A stretch of 64,000 nt of DNA from UBA4416 sp035439445 (GTDB lineage Bacteria; Bacteroidota; Bacteroidia; B-17B0; Aurantibacillaceae): the NCBI GenBank assembly GCA_035439445.1, contig DAORKG010000010.1:1-64000 (forward strand), read 5' to 3'. The notes under the pieces are model-generated. The model was given only the letters and a program-made list of their open reading frames with translations, was not told the DNA's origin and made no database searches. The position numbers were made by a program, and so were the translations under genes. Each line of letters begins with the position of its first letter. Positions within the stretch are counted from its first letter, which is position 1. Below are positions 9,104 to 16,979 of this stretch, piece by piece.

Positions 9104-9487
9104 ATGAAATCATTACTATTATCTTTCATATTTTTATTAGTATCTATCTCAACTCAACATTTCAATAAGAGTTTAGATGTTATAATTATAAAAAAAGACG
9201 CCAAAAAGCTTTGTGAATATTATCGTCAAAGAGTATTACGAGGAGAAAACATGGCTTCTATTGCAAAATTGTATAGTGAAGATCCCGGCTCTGCACAAAA
9301 TGGAGGACAGTATAACGGCATTGTAAAGGGTATGATGGTTCCGGAATTTGAAAAAGTTGCATTTAGTTTAAAACCGGGCGAAATTTCAGAAGTATTTGAA
9401 ACCGAATTTGGCTTTCATTTTATACAACTCATCTCTCGTAAAGGCGATGTTTTAAGTTTAAGGCATGTGTTAATTACAAGAGACTAA
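9104..9487 (+). CDS. Small secreted parvulin-type peptidyl-prolyl isomerase
   Basis: A 127-residue protein from ATG 9104, which gives a clean signal peptide (MKSLLLSFIFLLVSIS); the in-frame TTG at 9068 would put a polar tail ahead of it. The rest is one parvulin domain: ASIAKLYSEDPGSAQNGGQY, MVPEFEKVAFSLKPGEISEV and TEFGFHFIQLISR are the hallmark segments. It should catalyse cis-trans proline isomerisation in the periplasm during folding of envelope proteins. It ends with SLRHVLITRD, which resembles the opening strand of a second parvulin domain, so it looks like the first half of a SurA-like two-domain foldase. The convergent neighbour ends 2 bases downstream. Confidence 0.85.
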   Translation: MKSLLLSFIFLLVSISTQHFNKSLDVIIIKKDAKKLCEYYRQRVLRGENMASIAKLYSEDPGSAQNGGQYNGIVKGMMVPEFEKVAFSLKPGEISEVFETEFGFHFIQLISRKGDVLSLRHVLITRD

Positions 9488-9488
9488 T

Positions 9489-10430
9489 TTATTTTTTTAT
9501 CATCTCGCTTATATCAACCTGATATAGCCTACTAACTCCATTCTCGTATATCGACATTTCTCTCAATACTCCTTCCAGATTTTGTTTTTTATCAAATTGT
9601 TTCTTTACTGCATTTCTTTTACTTGTAAAATATAAAACTCCTGTTTTTGTATTTACAAACGGACAATAATCCATAAAAGGCGAATTAATTTGTTTTCCCA
9701 TGTTTCTTGCTTTAGTCCACTGATTTAAATTGTTTTTAAAACTAATATACAAGTCGCCGCTTCCTAAACCTCCTTCTCTGTTATAACAAGTGTATAACAT
9801 ATAAGATTCGTCAGGAGAGACAAAAGCGTTAAATTCATAGCCTACAGAATTGATAGAATCACCTAATGAAACCGGTACTTCATATTTACCATTTTTGAAT
9901 TCGCTAAAAAAAATATCGTCTTTTCCTTTCGACATAATACCATCACTAGTGAAATATAAATTATTAGATAATGTGATTGAAGGATAAAATTCATTTTCTT
10001 TTGTATTTATAGGATTACCAATGTTAATAGCTCCACTCCATTTATCATTTATTGTTTTTCTTTCTACATACCAAATATCATAATCTTTCAGGTCAGTACT
10101 CGAATTATCTATAGGCCTATCTGATGAGAAATACAATCGTAATCCATCAGGTGATAAAAAAGGTTCTAAATCATGATATCTACCTGAAAAACTTGCTACT
10201 TCAGGCGTTGAATATTTACCATTATTATAGGATACCTTCAAAATAGTAGATAACTCCCCTTGATAACCTTGCAATGAGAAATAAATTTCTGAACCATCAG
10301 TTGAAATAGTAATATCCCTTACGCTTGGGTACTGAGAAATAATATCAGGCAAATATGGTTTAACTGTTTGAGCTATAATGGTATTAATTGCAGTAACAAT
10401 TAAAAATAAAATCAAATAAAGTGTTTTCAT
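9489..10430 (-). CDS. Secreted PD40-type beta-propeller protein
   Basis: About 313 residues from ATG 10430, where a clean signal peptide begins (MKTLYLILFLIVTAINTIIAQ); an upstream in-frame ATG at 10469 would precede it with a polar tail. The mature part has repeated PD40/WD40-like strands: EPFLSPDGLRLYFSSDRP, EFYPSITLSNNLYFTSDG, EFNAFVSPDESYMLYTCY and DYCPFVNTKTGVLYFTSKR. These motifs form a TolB-like propeller, often found beside OmpA domains in Bacteroidota. Here there is neither an OmpA domain nor a sorting domain, so it is probably periplasmic. Function unknown. It converges on the parvulin gene with one base between the stop codons. Confidence 0.8.
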   Translation of the reverse strand: MKTLYLILFLIVTAINTIIAQTVKPYLPDIISQYPSVRDITISTDGSEIYFSLQGYQGELSTILKVSYNNGKYSTPEVASFSGRYHDLEPFLSPDGLRLYFSSDRPIDNSSTDLKDYDIWYVERKTINDKWSGAINIGNPINTKENEFYPSITLSNNLYFTSDGIMSKGKDDIFFSEFKNGKYEVPVSLGDSINSVGYEFNAFVSPDESYMLYTCYNREGGLGSGDLYISFKNNLNQWTKARNMGKQINSPFMDYCPFVNTKTGVLYFTSKRNAVKKQFDKKQNLEGVLREMSIYENGVSRLYQVDISEMIKK

Positions 10431-10539
10431 CGTATTTAAAATAGCAAGATAAAAACAATTCATCTTCACTAATGCGAGCTATTGTTTTTTAAATTAAGAA
10501 ATAGTACGAATGGATAAAATCAAAAATAAATGGAATTAC

Positions 10540-10962
10540 TTACCAATATTTTACTTTTATCTCAACAGCTTTGTTCTCATTTGCGATGGTAAAAGAAAAT
10601 TTTGCAACCTTAGGTTTTGTTAAACTTGTATGCCAATAGTTTGAAAAACCATAGCCCTCATCGGGCAAAATCCAACCAAAATCCATTTTACCATTGTTAT
10701 TTTCGTCATCTAACAAAACAATCCCATAGGTGCCGGGTTTTATACCTGTGTAGTTTAGAATTAATACATGATTTACAGTAGATGCTTTTGATTCTATCTT
10801 TGTAAACAAGGGGGTTTCATCTTCAAAAGCCTTATCATTATTATAAAATCCCATAATCACAGAACCTTTATTGTTTCGGAGCCCTGTAATAGAGACTTTA
10901 AGTGTTTGCGCTGAAGACACTATAGAAAAGAAACACAACAATATAAGAAGTTGCTTTTTCAT
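10540..10962 (-). CDS. DUF2141 domain protein, secreted
   Basis: About 140 residues from ATG 10962, the start that places a signal peptide (MKKQLLILLCFFSIVSSAQ) at the N-terminus; a longer frame starting at 11004 would overlap the upstream gene. The mature part matches DUF2141: LKVSITGLRNNKGSVIMGFY, then KPGTYGIVLLDDENNNGKMDF and EGYGFSNYW. These are small beta-sandwich envelope proteins of unknown role, common in Bacteroidota and Proteobacteria. The Asp/Asn-rich loop DDENNNGKMD could bind calcium, which is inference. It lies 16 bases downstream of the 4-helix membrane protein gene and is probably co-transcribed with it. Confidence 0.85.
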   Translation of the reverse strand: MKKQLLILLCFFSIVSSAQTLKVSITGLRNNKGSVIMGFYNNDKAFEDETPLFTKIESKASTVNHVLILNYTGIKPGTYGIVLLDDENNNGKMDFGWILPDEGYGFSNYWHTSLTKPKVAKFSFTIANENKAVEIKVKYW

Positions 10963-10978
10963 GCTATACATCAATCTA

Positions 10979-11404
10979 CTAAGAAGTGGGATTATTTTTC
11001 TCACCTGCTAATTTAGCACCCAATAATGCCATTGGAATGTACGCCAAAATTAAATCAACTAAAATAAACCATAAAGGTGCGGGAATCATCATTGCTGCCA
11101 TAATGCCACCAAACAAATTCCAAGCACCAATACCCAAAGCATAACGCATTGGATGTTTTGTTGAAATTTTAACTGCTAAAAACGCTCCAACTAATGTCCC
11201 TAAGGCATGTGCTAAAAATGGCATTATAAAATGTTTTGGTTCCAGTAAACTCATGCCTGCTGCTAACCCTTCGGGAGTAGTCATATCTACACCTTCAGGC
11301 GGAGGAATAATGTGTCCGCTTATCATAATGATAAACATATTTAAAGCGCCTCCTATAAAAGCTCCTGCAAGAACAGCTAAAATGTTTCTAAGAATTGGAT
11401 TCAT
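10979..11404 (-). CDS. Small four-helix membrane protein, unknown function
   Basis: A 141-residue protein with four hydrophobic segments at roughly residues 5-28, 60-80, 88-108 and 112-132. Gly and Ala are frequent inside the helices (LAVLAGAFIGGALNM, LAHALGTLVGAFLAV). The first loop is long and polar with PPPEGVDMTTPEG. I do not recognise a named domain, although proteins of this shape occur widely in Bacteroidota as hypothetical membrane proteins. The DUF2141 gene follows closely and a TPR gene lies 29 bases upstream on the same strand, so the three may form an operon. Confidence 0.7.
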   Translation of the reverse strand: MNPILRNILAVLAGAFIGGALNMFIIMISGHIIPPPEGVDMTTPEGLAAGMSLLEPKHFIMPFLAHALGTLVGAFLAVKISTKHPMRYALGIGAWNLFGGIMAAMMIPAPLWFILVDLILAYIPMALLGAKLAGEKNNPTS

Positions 11405-11433
11405 ATTATTTTGTTTTTTGATGTTTAAATAAA

Positions 11434-12237
11434 TTAACGAGGTTTATTGTATACTGGTAATATGGTATCCTTAGCAATTAGCATAGCTTTTTCATTCTCT
11501 ATTCTCGCATTATTGGTATCTCCTTTCATCTGATAGGCTTCTGATCTGTATTTAAAAAACTTGTATGATTGAACATCCGGAGCCATATCAATTACTTTAT
11601 TATAATCATCAATAGCTCCTTGGTAATCTTTCATCAAGTATTTAGCTCTTCCTCTCATAATATACGCTTCTAAATAATTTGGGTTGATACTGATTGCTTG
11701 TGTAAAATCGATAACAGCATCTCTGTATTGATTTAATTGTATTTCAGAAGCTCCCCGATTTGCAAATGCTTTAAAATAATCAGGCTTTAATTTGATAGCA
11801 GTTGTTAAATCGGCTACTGCACCTTTATGGTCTTTACTCTCTGATTTTGCATAAGCACGATTTAAATAATGCAACGCTTCTTTTGGCTCTAGTTGAATAG
11901 CTTTGTCGAATGATGCTAAAGCTAATTTAGTATTTTTTAAAAACACATAGCACATGCCTTTATTGGTATATGCTGAGGATGCTTTAGGGTTTATCCTAAT
12001 AACCTGATCCATATCTTTAAGAGATGATGTATAATCTCCTATTTGATAAAACAACTGCGATCTTCTGATGTATGCTTCGGTGTTATTGCTATCTAGTTTA
12101 ATAAATAAACTTTGATCGCCAATTCTTCTTCTCAGTGAGGGAAAATCAGAAGTATCAGCATATAACTCATACGCTGTTTTTTGCGAATAAGAAATATTAA
12201 CAAGTAAAATAAGTAATGATGCCCAACATGTTTTCAT
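11434..12237 (-). CDS. Secreted TPR repeat protein
   Basis: About 267 residues from ATG 12237, which begins a signal peptide (MKTCWASLLILLVNISYSQK); the frame is open 60 bases further upstream, but that stretch lacks protein-like sequence. Roughly six tetratricopeptide repeats follow, each with the A..F..AI...P pattern: LKDMDQVIRINPKASSAYTN, ALASFDKAIQLEPKEAL and AVIDFTQAISINPNYLEAY are examples. TPRs are protein-binding helical solenoids. With the signal peptide, it should act in the periplasm or at the outer membrane. No enzymatic domain is present and its partner is unknown. Confidence 0.82.
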   Translation of the reverse strand: MKTCWASLLILLVNISYSQKTAYELYADTSDFPSLRRRIGDQSLFIKLDSNNTEAYIRRSQLFYQIGDYTSSLKDMDQVIRINPKASSAYTNKGMCYVFLKNTKLALASFDKAIQLEPKEALHYLNRAYAKSESKDHKGAVADLTTAIKLKPDYFKAFANRGASEIQLNQYRDAVIDFTQAISINPNYLEAYIMRGRAKYLMKDYQGAIDDYNKVIDMAPDVQSYKFFKYRSEAYQMKGDTNNARIENEKAMLIAKDTILPVYNKPR

Positions 12238-12321
12238 ATATAACAAATATAATAAAAAACACCAGGTATGCAAATTTAAACAGGAACTAGTACCCAATAG
12301 GCTATTAAAAGAACCCGCATA

Positions 12322-12822
12322 TTAATTTTGCTCGCTCTTTGCTATTTCTTTCTTTACTTCTTCATCAGTTAAAAACTGTAGTTCGCTCATCATGGCACTA
12401 GCATTTCCTCCGGTTACATAACGTAAACCCGCCCACACATAATCTTTAAACTGTACTAACTGAATTACAATCACAACCTCTTTTTGCTTGGTACGTGGAT
12501 TGGTGAAATACGCTAGTTTAGGTAATTTCATATCAAAAGGCTTAACATCTGCTAATTCAGGTTTTAATTCCTTATCAATATACAATAATGAGGTCCCATT
12601 TTGAGCTTCCTCGTATGTTGGCATACGTCCGTTTACTACAGGCACTTTTTCCCAGTCTTTTAATTCAATTCTAGGAAATGCTCTATTGTCCGGACAATCC
12701 CATGCCATAAAACCATGTGCATAATTAATGGGAGAATCGTAAGTCTCTTTAGGAGTTTCACTACAAGAAATAATAGTAAGTGCCACTACACTAATTAAAA
12801 TAGAATTAAAGTATTTCATCAT
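12322..12822 (-). CDS. Lipoprotein of unknown function
   Basis: A 166-residue protein with a lipoprotein signal (lipobox TIISC, Cys about 20, then SETPKE). The mature part is mixed and fairly polar, with NYAHGFMAWDCPDNRAFPRI, LKDWEKVPVVNGRMPTYEEA and VWAGLRYVTGGNASAMMSEL. No known domain was recognised. The initial codons are two Met in a row (ATG at 12822 and 12819); either could start. A perfect 11-bp inverted repeat spans those codons. There is an 84-base gap to the TPR gene downstream and an open 147-base gap upstream, so it is probably its own unit. Confidence 0.7.
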   Translation of the reverse strand: MMKYFNSILISVVALTIISCSETPKETYDSPINYAHGFMAWDCPDNRAFPRIELKDWEKVPVVNGRMPTYEEAQNGTSLLYIDKELKPELADVKPFDMKLPKLAYFTNPRTKQKEVVIVIQLVQFKDYVWAGLRYVTGGNASAMMSELQFLTDEEVKKEIAKSEQN

Positions 12823-12840
12823 AAACGTATTTATGATGAA
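12815..12840. repeat. Inverted repeat over the lipoprotein start codons
   Basis: TTCATCATAAA at 12815-12825 and TTTATGATGAA at 12830-12840 are perfect 11-bp complements around CGTA. The left arm contains both ATG start codons of the minus-strand gene. It could be an operator or an mRNA hairpin that hides the start. Confidence 0.6.
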
Positions 12841-12969
12841 GATAGAAAATATGCTTACATCAACTTGTTAATGACCTATTAATTTATGGTATTTTAACTA
12901 ACAAGATGGTAAGTAGAACCTTGATTTTCAATTTTTATTTAGTACAGCATAACAAACACCATATAGAAA

Positions 12970-13737
12970 TTAATTATCATTAATATTATTATCTGTGTTA
13001 TTCCTCAAACGTTGTTGTCTTTCTAATTCTTTAATCAATTCCGGATTATTTAATACTTTTTTTGTTTCTGAACAACCTTTATATATAATACCTACGTAAA
13101 GTAAAATAGAAACAGGAAGAATAACATACAAAAATATGTGCTTCATTCGTTTACTGGTTGGTAAAGATACAAGTTCTGTTTCAAAAGACTCTCCTGATTC
13201 ATTCTCCAGTTTTAATTGTAATTCTTTAATTTTTAAATATTCGTCTTCGTGCACAACAAAGGTATCTGACCACCTATCATGCCACCCTCTTTCACTTAAA
13301 CATGAAAATATTTCAAAAGGCACAAGCCTAATAATATTTCGCAATATATTTGTTCCAATTTCAGGCTTATTTCCATAAATATCTATCACTACTGTTTTGG
13401 TCAGAAATTTACCCGGAGTACGTTGAAAAAAATGTTCAAATAAAATGTAGTAAATAGGAAAAGCAAACATGAACATGATGGAAATAAAAAAACCTGTAAT
13501 AAAACTACTGATGGTGTTGGGTCTAGAAATGTTAATCCACAGATATTCTGCAAAATAATAAAGCACATAATAAACAATACCATCTACAAAGAAATGCGCA
13601 AAACGTTTGCCTCCAGATACTACATTCACATTTCTATAACCCTTATACTCCACCTGTCTTGGTATTCTTTTACCAGTAGCATCTTTTTCTCTAACTGTTT
13701 TAAATTTGATTTCTGTTAACTCTGTTATCTTTCGCAT
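12970..13737 (-). CDS. RDD family membrane protein
   Basis: About 255 residues from ATG 13737 (MRKITELTEIKFKTV); upstream in-frame codons give an unlikely extra 20 residues. The RDD domain starts near residue 45 with GKRFAHFFVDGIVYYVLYY (the R..D pattern that names the family). A second hydrophobic segment (FITGFFISIMFMFAFPIYYILFE), RTPGKFLTKTVVI and LRNIIRLVPFEIFSCL follow, and DRWSDTFVV closes the domain. A last transmembrane helix (MKHIFLYVILPVSILLYVG) precedes a charged tail. RDD proteins are poorly characterised; some act in sodium/proton exchange. Function here is unknown. The stop of a read-through tail of the upstream lipoprotein gene lies 41 bases before the start. Confidence 0.82.
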   Translation of the reverse strand: MRKITELTEIKFKTVREKDATGKRIPRQVEYKGYRNVNVVSGGKRFAHFFVDGIVYYVLYYFAEYLWINISRPNTISSFITGFFISIMFMFAFPIYYILFEHFFQRTPGKFLTKTVVIDIYGNKPEIGTNILRNIIRLVPFEIFSCLSERGWHDRWSDTFVVHEDEYLKIKELQLKLENESGESFETELVSLPTSKRMKHIFLYVILPVSILLYVGIIYKGCSETKKVLNNPELIKELERQQRLRNNTDNNINDN

Positions 13738-13778
13738 CTCAATTTGCTTAAATAGGCTAATTCTAAAAAGACAAAATC

Positions 13779-13913
13779 TTAATGTGTTTGTCCACAAATA
13801 ATTTTGTTGCCATTAGTACTATTAATAGCGTACTCTTTAATAATAATGCCACCATAACCAATGGTATCAATTTTCATCCAACCATACATGGTTTTATTGT
13901 TAAGGGTTCTTTA
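13779..13913 (-). pseudogene. Cut-off C-terminal tail of the upstream lipoprotein gene
   Basis: In the same frame as the lipoprotein gene, directly beyond its TAA at 13911-13913, 43 more sense codons run to a second TAA at 13779-13781. They include KTMYGWMKIDTIGYGGIII and KEYAINSTNGNKIICGQTH. The pattern YGW..I......I.IKEYA.N resembles the C-terminal end of many Bacteroidota lipoproteins. The codons look coding in composition and the frame is unbroken, so the internal TAA is probably a nonsense mutation (or a base-call error) and this is the lost tail. Confidence 0.6.
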
Positions 13914-14477
13914 TAAAGGTAAATAAAAATCTCCACCATGTATAGCTTCAGGGCTTGACATTCCCATATAAACATAAAATGAAAAACCCGACTGACTTTG
14001 AAATCTATTCGTTCCATCAATGGTATCCCCTAATGAATGGAATAAAGTTTTAAATATGTACATATTAATCGGAGTATAAGGAATAAAACCTAATGAATCT
14101 GAAGAGTTTAATGCACTAATAATTGTTGAGCGTAAATAGTTAACACAAGGAGATGAAGCACTATGAAACTCGTAATAGGCTTTCGATAAAAATTGTAAAT
14201 CTGCTACTCCATTTGAATCTAAATCCAAATCATATGTAGTAACTGTATCATGAGGGTTAAACACATAGCCACAACCACTTGGATGCATAACCAAATTGGT
14301 AATAGGATTTAAAATAACATACGGAGATAATACTTTGTGATAAATACTATCCGGTGCCACTGACACCGATTGTGGCTCCTCTGGTGTTGGTTCCATAGGC
14401 CCTGTGTCTCTTTTGCAGGAGTATGTAAAAACTATTAAAACAAAAACTATTAATAATGATTTAAATATCGTTTTCAT
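13911..14477 (-). CDS. Lipoprotein, apparently truncated by an in-frame stop
   Basis: About 188 residues from ATG 14477, which begins a lipoprotein signal (MKTIFKSLLIVFVLIVFTYSC); the frame extends upstream to 14528 without protein-like content. After Cys21 comes a Pro/Glu linker (MEPTPEEPQ). Then a domain follows with YDLDLDSNGVADLQFLSK, a Ca-binding-like Asp-rich loop seen in many Bacteroidota lipoproteins. The protein stops at GGDFYLPL, in the middle of what is normally the last domain, and the same frame continues for 43 convincing codons after the TAA. Function unknown. The aconitase gene upstream is separated by a terminator. Confidence 0.7.
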   Translation of the reverse strand: MKTIFKSLLIVFVLIVFTYSCKRDTGPMEPTPEEPQSVSVAPDSIYHKVLSPYVILNPITNLVMHPSGCGYVFNPHDTVTTYDLDLDSNGVADLQFLSKAYYEFHSASSPCVNYLRSTIISALNSSDSLGFIPYTPINMYIFKTLFHSLGDTIDGTNRFQSQSGFSFYVYMGMSSPEAIHGGDFYLPL

Positions 14478-14504
14478 ATGCTTGAAATTACACATAAATA
14501 TAAT

Positions 14505-14542
14505 TAAAAAACTCCCCCTGCTAAACAACAGAGGGAGTTTTA
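14505..14542 (-). terminator. Terminator downstream of aconitase
   Basis: Arms AAAACTCCCCCTG and CAGAGGGAGTTTT pair around an 8-base loop with one mismatch. On the minus strand the stem is followed by a T run, as expected at the end of the aconitase transcript. Confidence 0.8.
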
Positions 14543-14550
14543 TATTTAAA

Positions 14551-14580
14551 TGCTTCTCGACTTCGCTCGAAGTGACAAGC
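14551..14580. repeat. REP-like palindrome (ACTTCG-CT-CGAAGT core)
   Basis: ACTTCG at 14560-14565 and CGAAGT at 14568-14573 form a hairpin with flanking CTTCTCG and GACAAG. Sequences of the type CACTTCGAGCGnAGTCGAG are scattered between genes in many Bacteroidota. A diverged second copy lies at 46193-46219. Confidence 0.5.
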
Positions 14581-14588
14581 CTTTTTAA

Positions 14589-16856
14589 TTAAGCTTTTAC
14601 TGAAGCACGGATGATATTTAAAGCACCACCTGCTTTAAACCACTCAATTTGTTGAGCGTTGTAGCTATGGTTTACTTTAAATTCTTCTTTGCTACCATCA
14701 GCGTGTGTTAATGCAATAGTTAACTGTACGCCCGGTGCAAAAGAAGTTAATCCTAATACATCAATTTGATCGTCTTCTTTAATTTTATCGTAATCAGCTG
14801 CGTTAGCAAACGTTAATGCTAACATACCTTGTTTCTTTAAGTTTGTTTCGTGGATACGAGCAAATGATTTTACTAATACCGCTTTCACACCTAAATGACG
14901 AGGCTCCATTGCCGCGTGCTCACGAGATGATCCTTCTCCATAGTTCTCATCACCCACTACAATTGATCCAATGCCTTGAGCTTTGTACTGACGTTGAACA
15001 ACAGGAACTCCTTCGTATGCACCTGTTAATTGATTTTTAACTGAATCAGTTTTATCGTTAAATGCATTTACTGCACCAATTAACATGTTATTTGAAATAT
15101 TATCTAAGTGACCACGGAATTTTAACCATGGACCAGCCATTGAGATATGGTCAGTTGTACACTTACCTTTAGCTTTAATTAATAATTTTAAGCCTTTAAA
15201 GTCAACACCATTCCATGCTGCAAATGGATCTAATAATTGTAAACGTTTAGAAGTTGGTTCTACTAATACCTGAACTTTGCTTCCATCTGCTGCCGGAGCT
15301 TGGTATCCAGCATCTTCTACAGCAAAACCTTTAGTTGGTAATTCATCTCCAACTGGAGCGTCTAATTTTACTTGCTCACCTTTTTCGTTAGTTAAAGTAT
15401 CTGTTAATGGATTAAATCCTAAATCACCTGCTATAGCTAATGCAGACACAATTTCAGGAGATGCTACGAATGCATACGTATTTGGGTTACCATCAGCACG
15501 CTTCGCAAAATTACGATTGAAAGAGTGAACGATGGTATTTTTTTCTTGCTTCTCAGCACCCATACGATCCCACATACCAATACAAGGTCCGCATGCGTTA
15601 GTAAACACAACTGCCCCACACTCATCAAACACGTTTAAGAAACCATCACGCTCAATGGTGTAACGAATTTGCTCAGAACCCGGATTAATCATAAAGCCTG
15701 CTTTAGATTTTAATCCTTTTGCTTTTACTTGTTTAGCAATAGATACAGCACGTGCAATATCTTCGTAAGATGAGTTTGTACAAGAACCAATTAAACCAGC
15801 TTGCACAGTTAAAGGCCATCCGTTTTTAGTAGCTTCTTCTTTTAACTTAGAAATAGGAGTTGCTAAATCCGGTGTGAATGGTCCGTTAACGTGTGGTTCT
15901 AAAGTAGATAAATCGATTTCAATAACTTCATCAAAATATTTAGATGGGTTTGCATATACTTCTGCATCACCTGTTAAATGTTCTTTAATACCATCTGCTA
16001 AAGCAGCAACGTCTGCACGACCTGTTGCTTTTAAGTAACGGCTCATTGAATCATCGTAACCAAATGTTGAAGTAGTTGCACCAACTTCAGCACCCATGTT
16101 ACAAATTGTACCTTTACCTGTACAAGATAAACTTACAGCACCTTCACCAAAATATTCAATAATTTTATCAGTACCACCTTTTACAGTTAAAATACCTGCT
16201 ACTTTTAAGATAACGTCTTTAGCACTTGCCCAACCATTTAATTTACCGGTTAATTTAACACCAATTAATTTAGGCATTTTTAGTTCCCAAGGTAAACCAG
16301 CCATTACGTCGCAAGCATCTGCTCCACCAACACCAATAGCAATCATACCTAAACCACCAGCGTTAACTGTGTGAGAATCTGTACCAATCATCATACCTCC
16401 TGGGAAAGCGTAGTTTTCTAATACAATTTGGTGAATGATACCAGCACCCGGTTTCCAGAAACCGATACCATATTTATTTGATACAGATGCTAAGAAATTA
16501 AATACCTCTTCGCTTTCTGTTTTTGCTCTGTCTAAATCGGCTTTTGCACCTACTTTTGCTTGAATTAAGTGATCGCAGTGAACTGATGAAGGAACAGCTA
16601 CTTTAGGACGACCAGCTTGCATGAATTGTAATAACGCCATTTGAGCTGTTGCATCTTGCATAGCTACTCTATCCGGATTAAAATCAACGTATGCTTTTCC
16701 GCGTTCGTAGTTCTTAGCTTCAAATGATGCATCTAAGTGAGAATACAAGATTTTTTCAGCCAAAGTTAATGGGCGACCTAAGGATTTACGAGCAGCTTCA
16801 ATACGAGCCGGCATGTTAGCGTAAACCTTCTTAATCATTTCAATGTCAAATGCCAT
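14589..16856 (-). CDS. acn: Aconitate hydratase
   Basis: A 755-residue cytoplasmic enzyme that interconverts citrate and isocitrate in the TCA cycle through a [4Fe-4S] cluster. The cluster ligands are the Cys in GSCTNSSYEDIAR (about residue 375) and the two in NACGPCIGMW (about 440). Substrate-binding segments DSHTVNAGGLGM and GEGSSREHAAMEPRHLG are present, the latter in the C-terminal swivel domain. Length and the opening (KVYANMPARIEAARKSLGRP) match the mitochondrial-type aconitase group used by Bacteroidota rather than AcnA or AcnB of enteric bacteria. It stands alone, with 123 bases upstream and its own terminator. Confidence 0.95.
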   Translation of the reverse strand: MAFDIEMIKKVYANMPARIEAARKSLGRPLTLAEKILYSHLDASFEAKNYERGKAYVDFNPDRVAMQDATAQMALLQFMQAGRPKVAVPSSVHCDHLIQAKVGAKADLDRAKTESEEVFNFLASVSNKYGIGFWKPGAGIIHQIVLENYAFPGGMMIGTDSHTVNAGGLGMIAIGVGGADACDVMAGLPWELKMPKLIGVKLTGKLNGWASAKDVILKVAGILTVKGGTDKIIEYFGEGAVSLSCTGKGTICNMGAEVGATTSTFGYDDSMSRYLKATGRADVAALADGIKEHLTGDAEVYANPSKYFDEVIEIDLSTLEPHVNGPFTPDLATPISKLKEEATKNGWPLTVQAGLIGSCTNSSYEDIARAVSIAKQVKAKGLKSKAGFMINPGSEQIRYTIERDGFLNVFDECGAVVFTNACGPCIGMWDRMGAEKQEKNTIVHSFNRNFAKRADGNPNTYAFVASPEIVSALAIAGDLGFNPLTDTLTNEKGEQVKLDAPVGDELPTKGFAVEDAGYQAPAADGSKVQVLVEPTSKRLQLLDPFAAWNGVDFKGLKLLIKAKGKCTTDHISMAGPWLKFRGHLDNISNNMLIGAVNAFNDKTDSVKNQLTGAYEGVPVVQRQYKAQGIGSIVVGDENYGEGSSREHAAMEPRHLGVKAVLVKSFARIHETNLKKQGMLALTFANAADYDKIKEDDQIDVLGLTSFAPGVQLTIALTHADGSKEEFKVNHSYNAQQIEWFKAGGALNIIRASVKA

Positions 16857-16979
16857 AGTAAAAGATAATTAGAAATTTATAGAATCAGTGAATTGTTAAA
16901 TTTTGCGTTACGAATTTACGAAATAAATACCGCTTTTAGGGTATTTTAATTGCTTTTTTTTAACTTTTTTGACACTGAT

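Noticed and set aside
14816..16374. Several frames on the plus strand within aconitase
   Set aside because: All are short antisense shadows of a highly conserved gene with no coding features.
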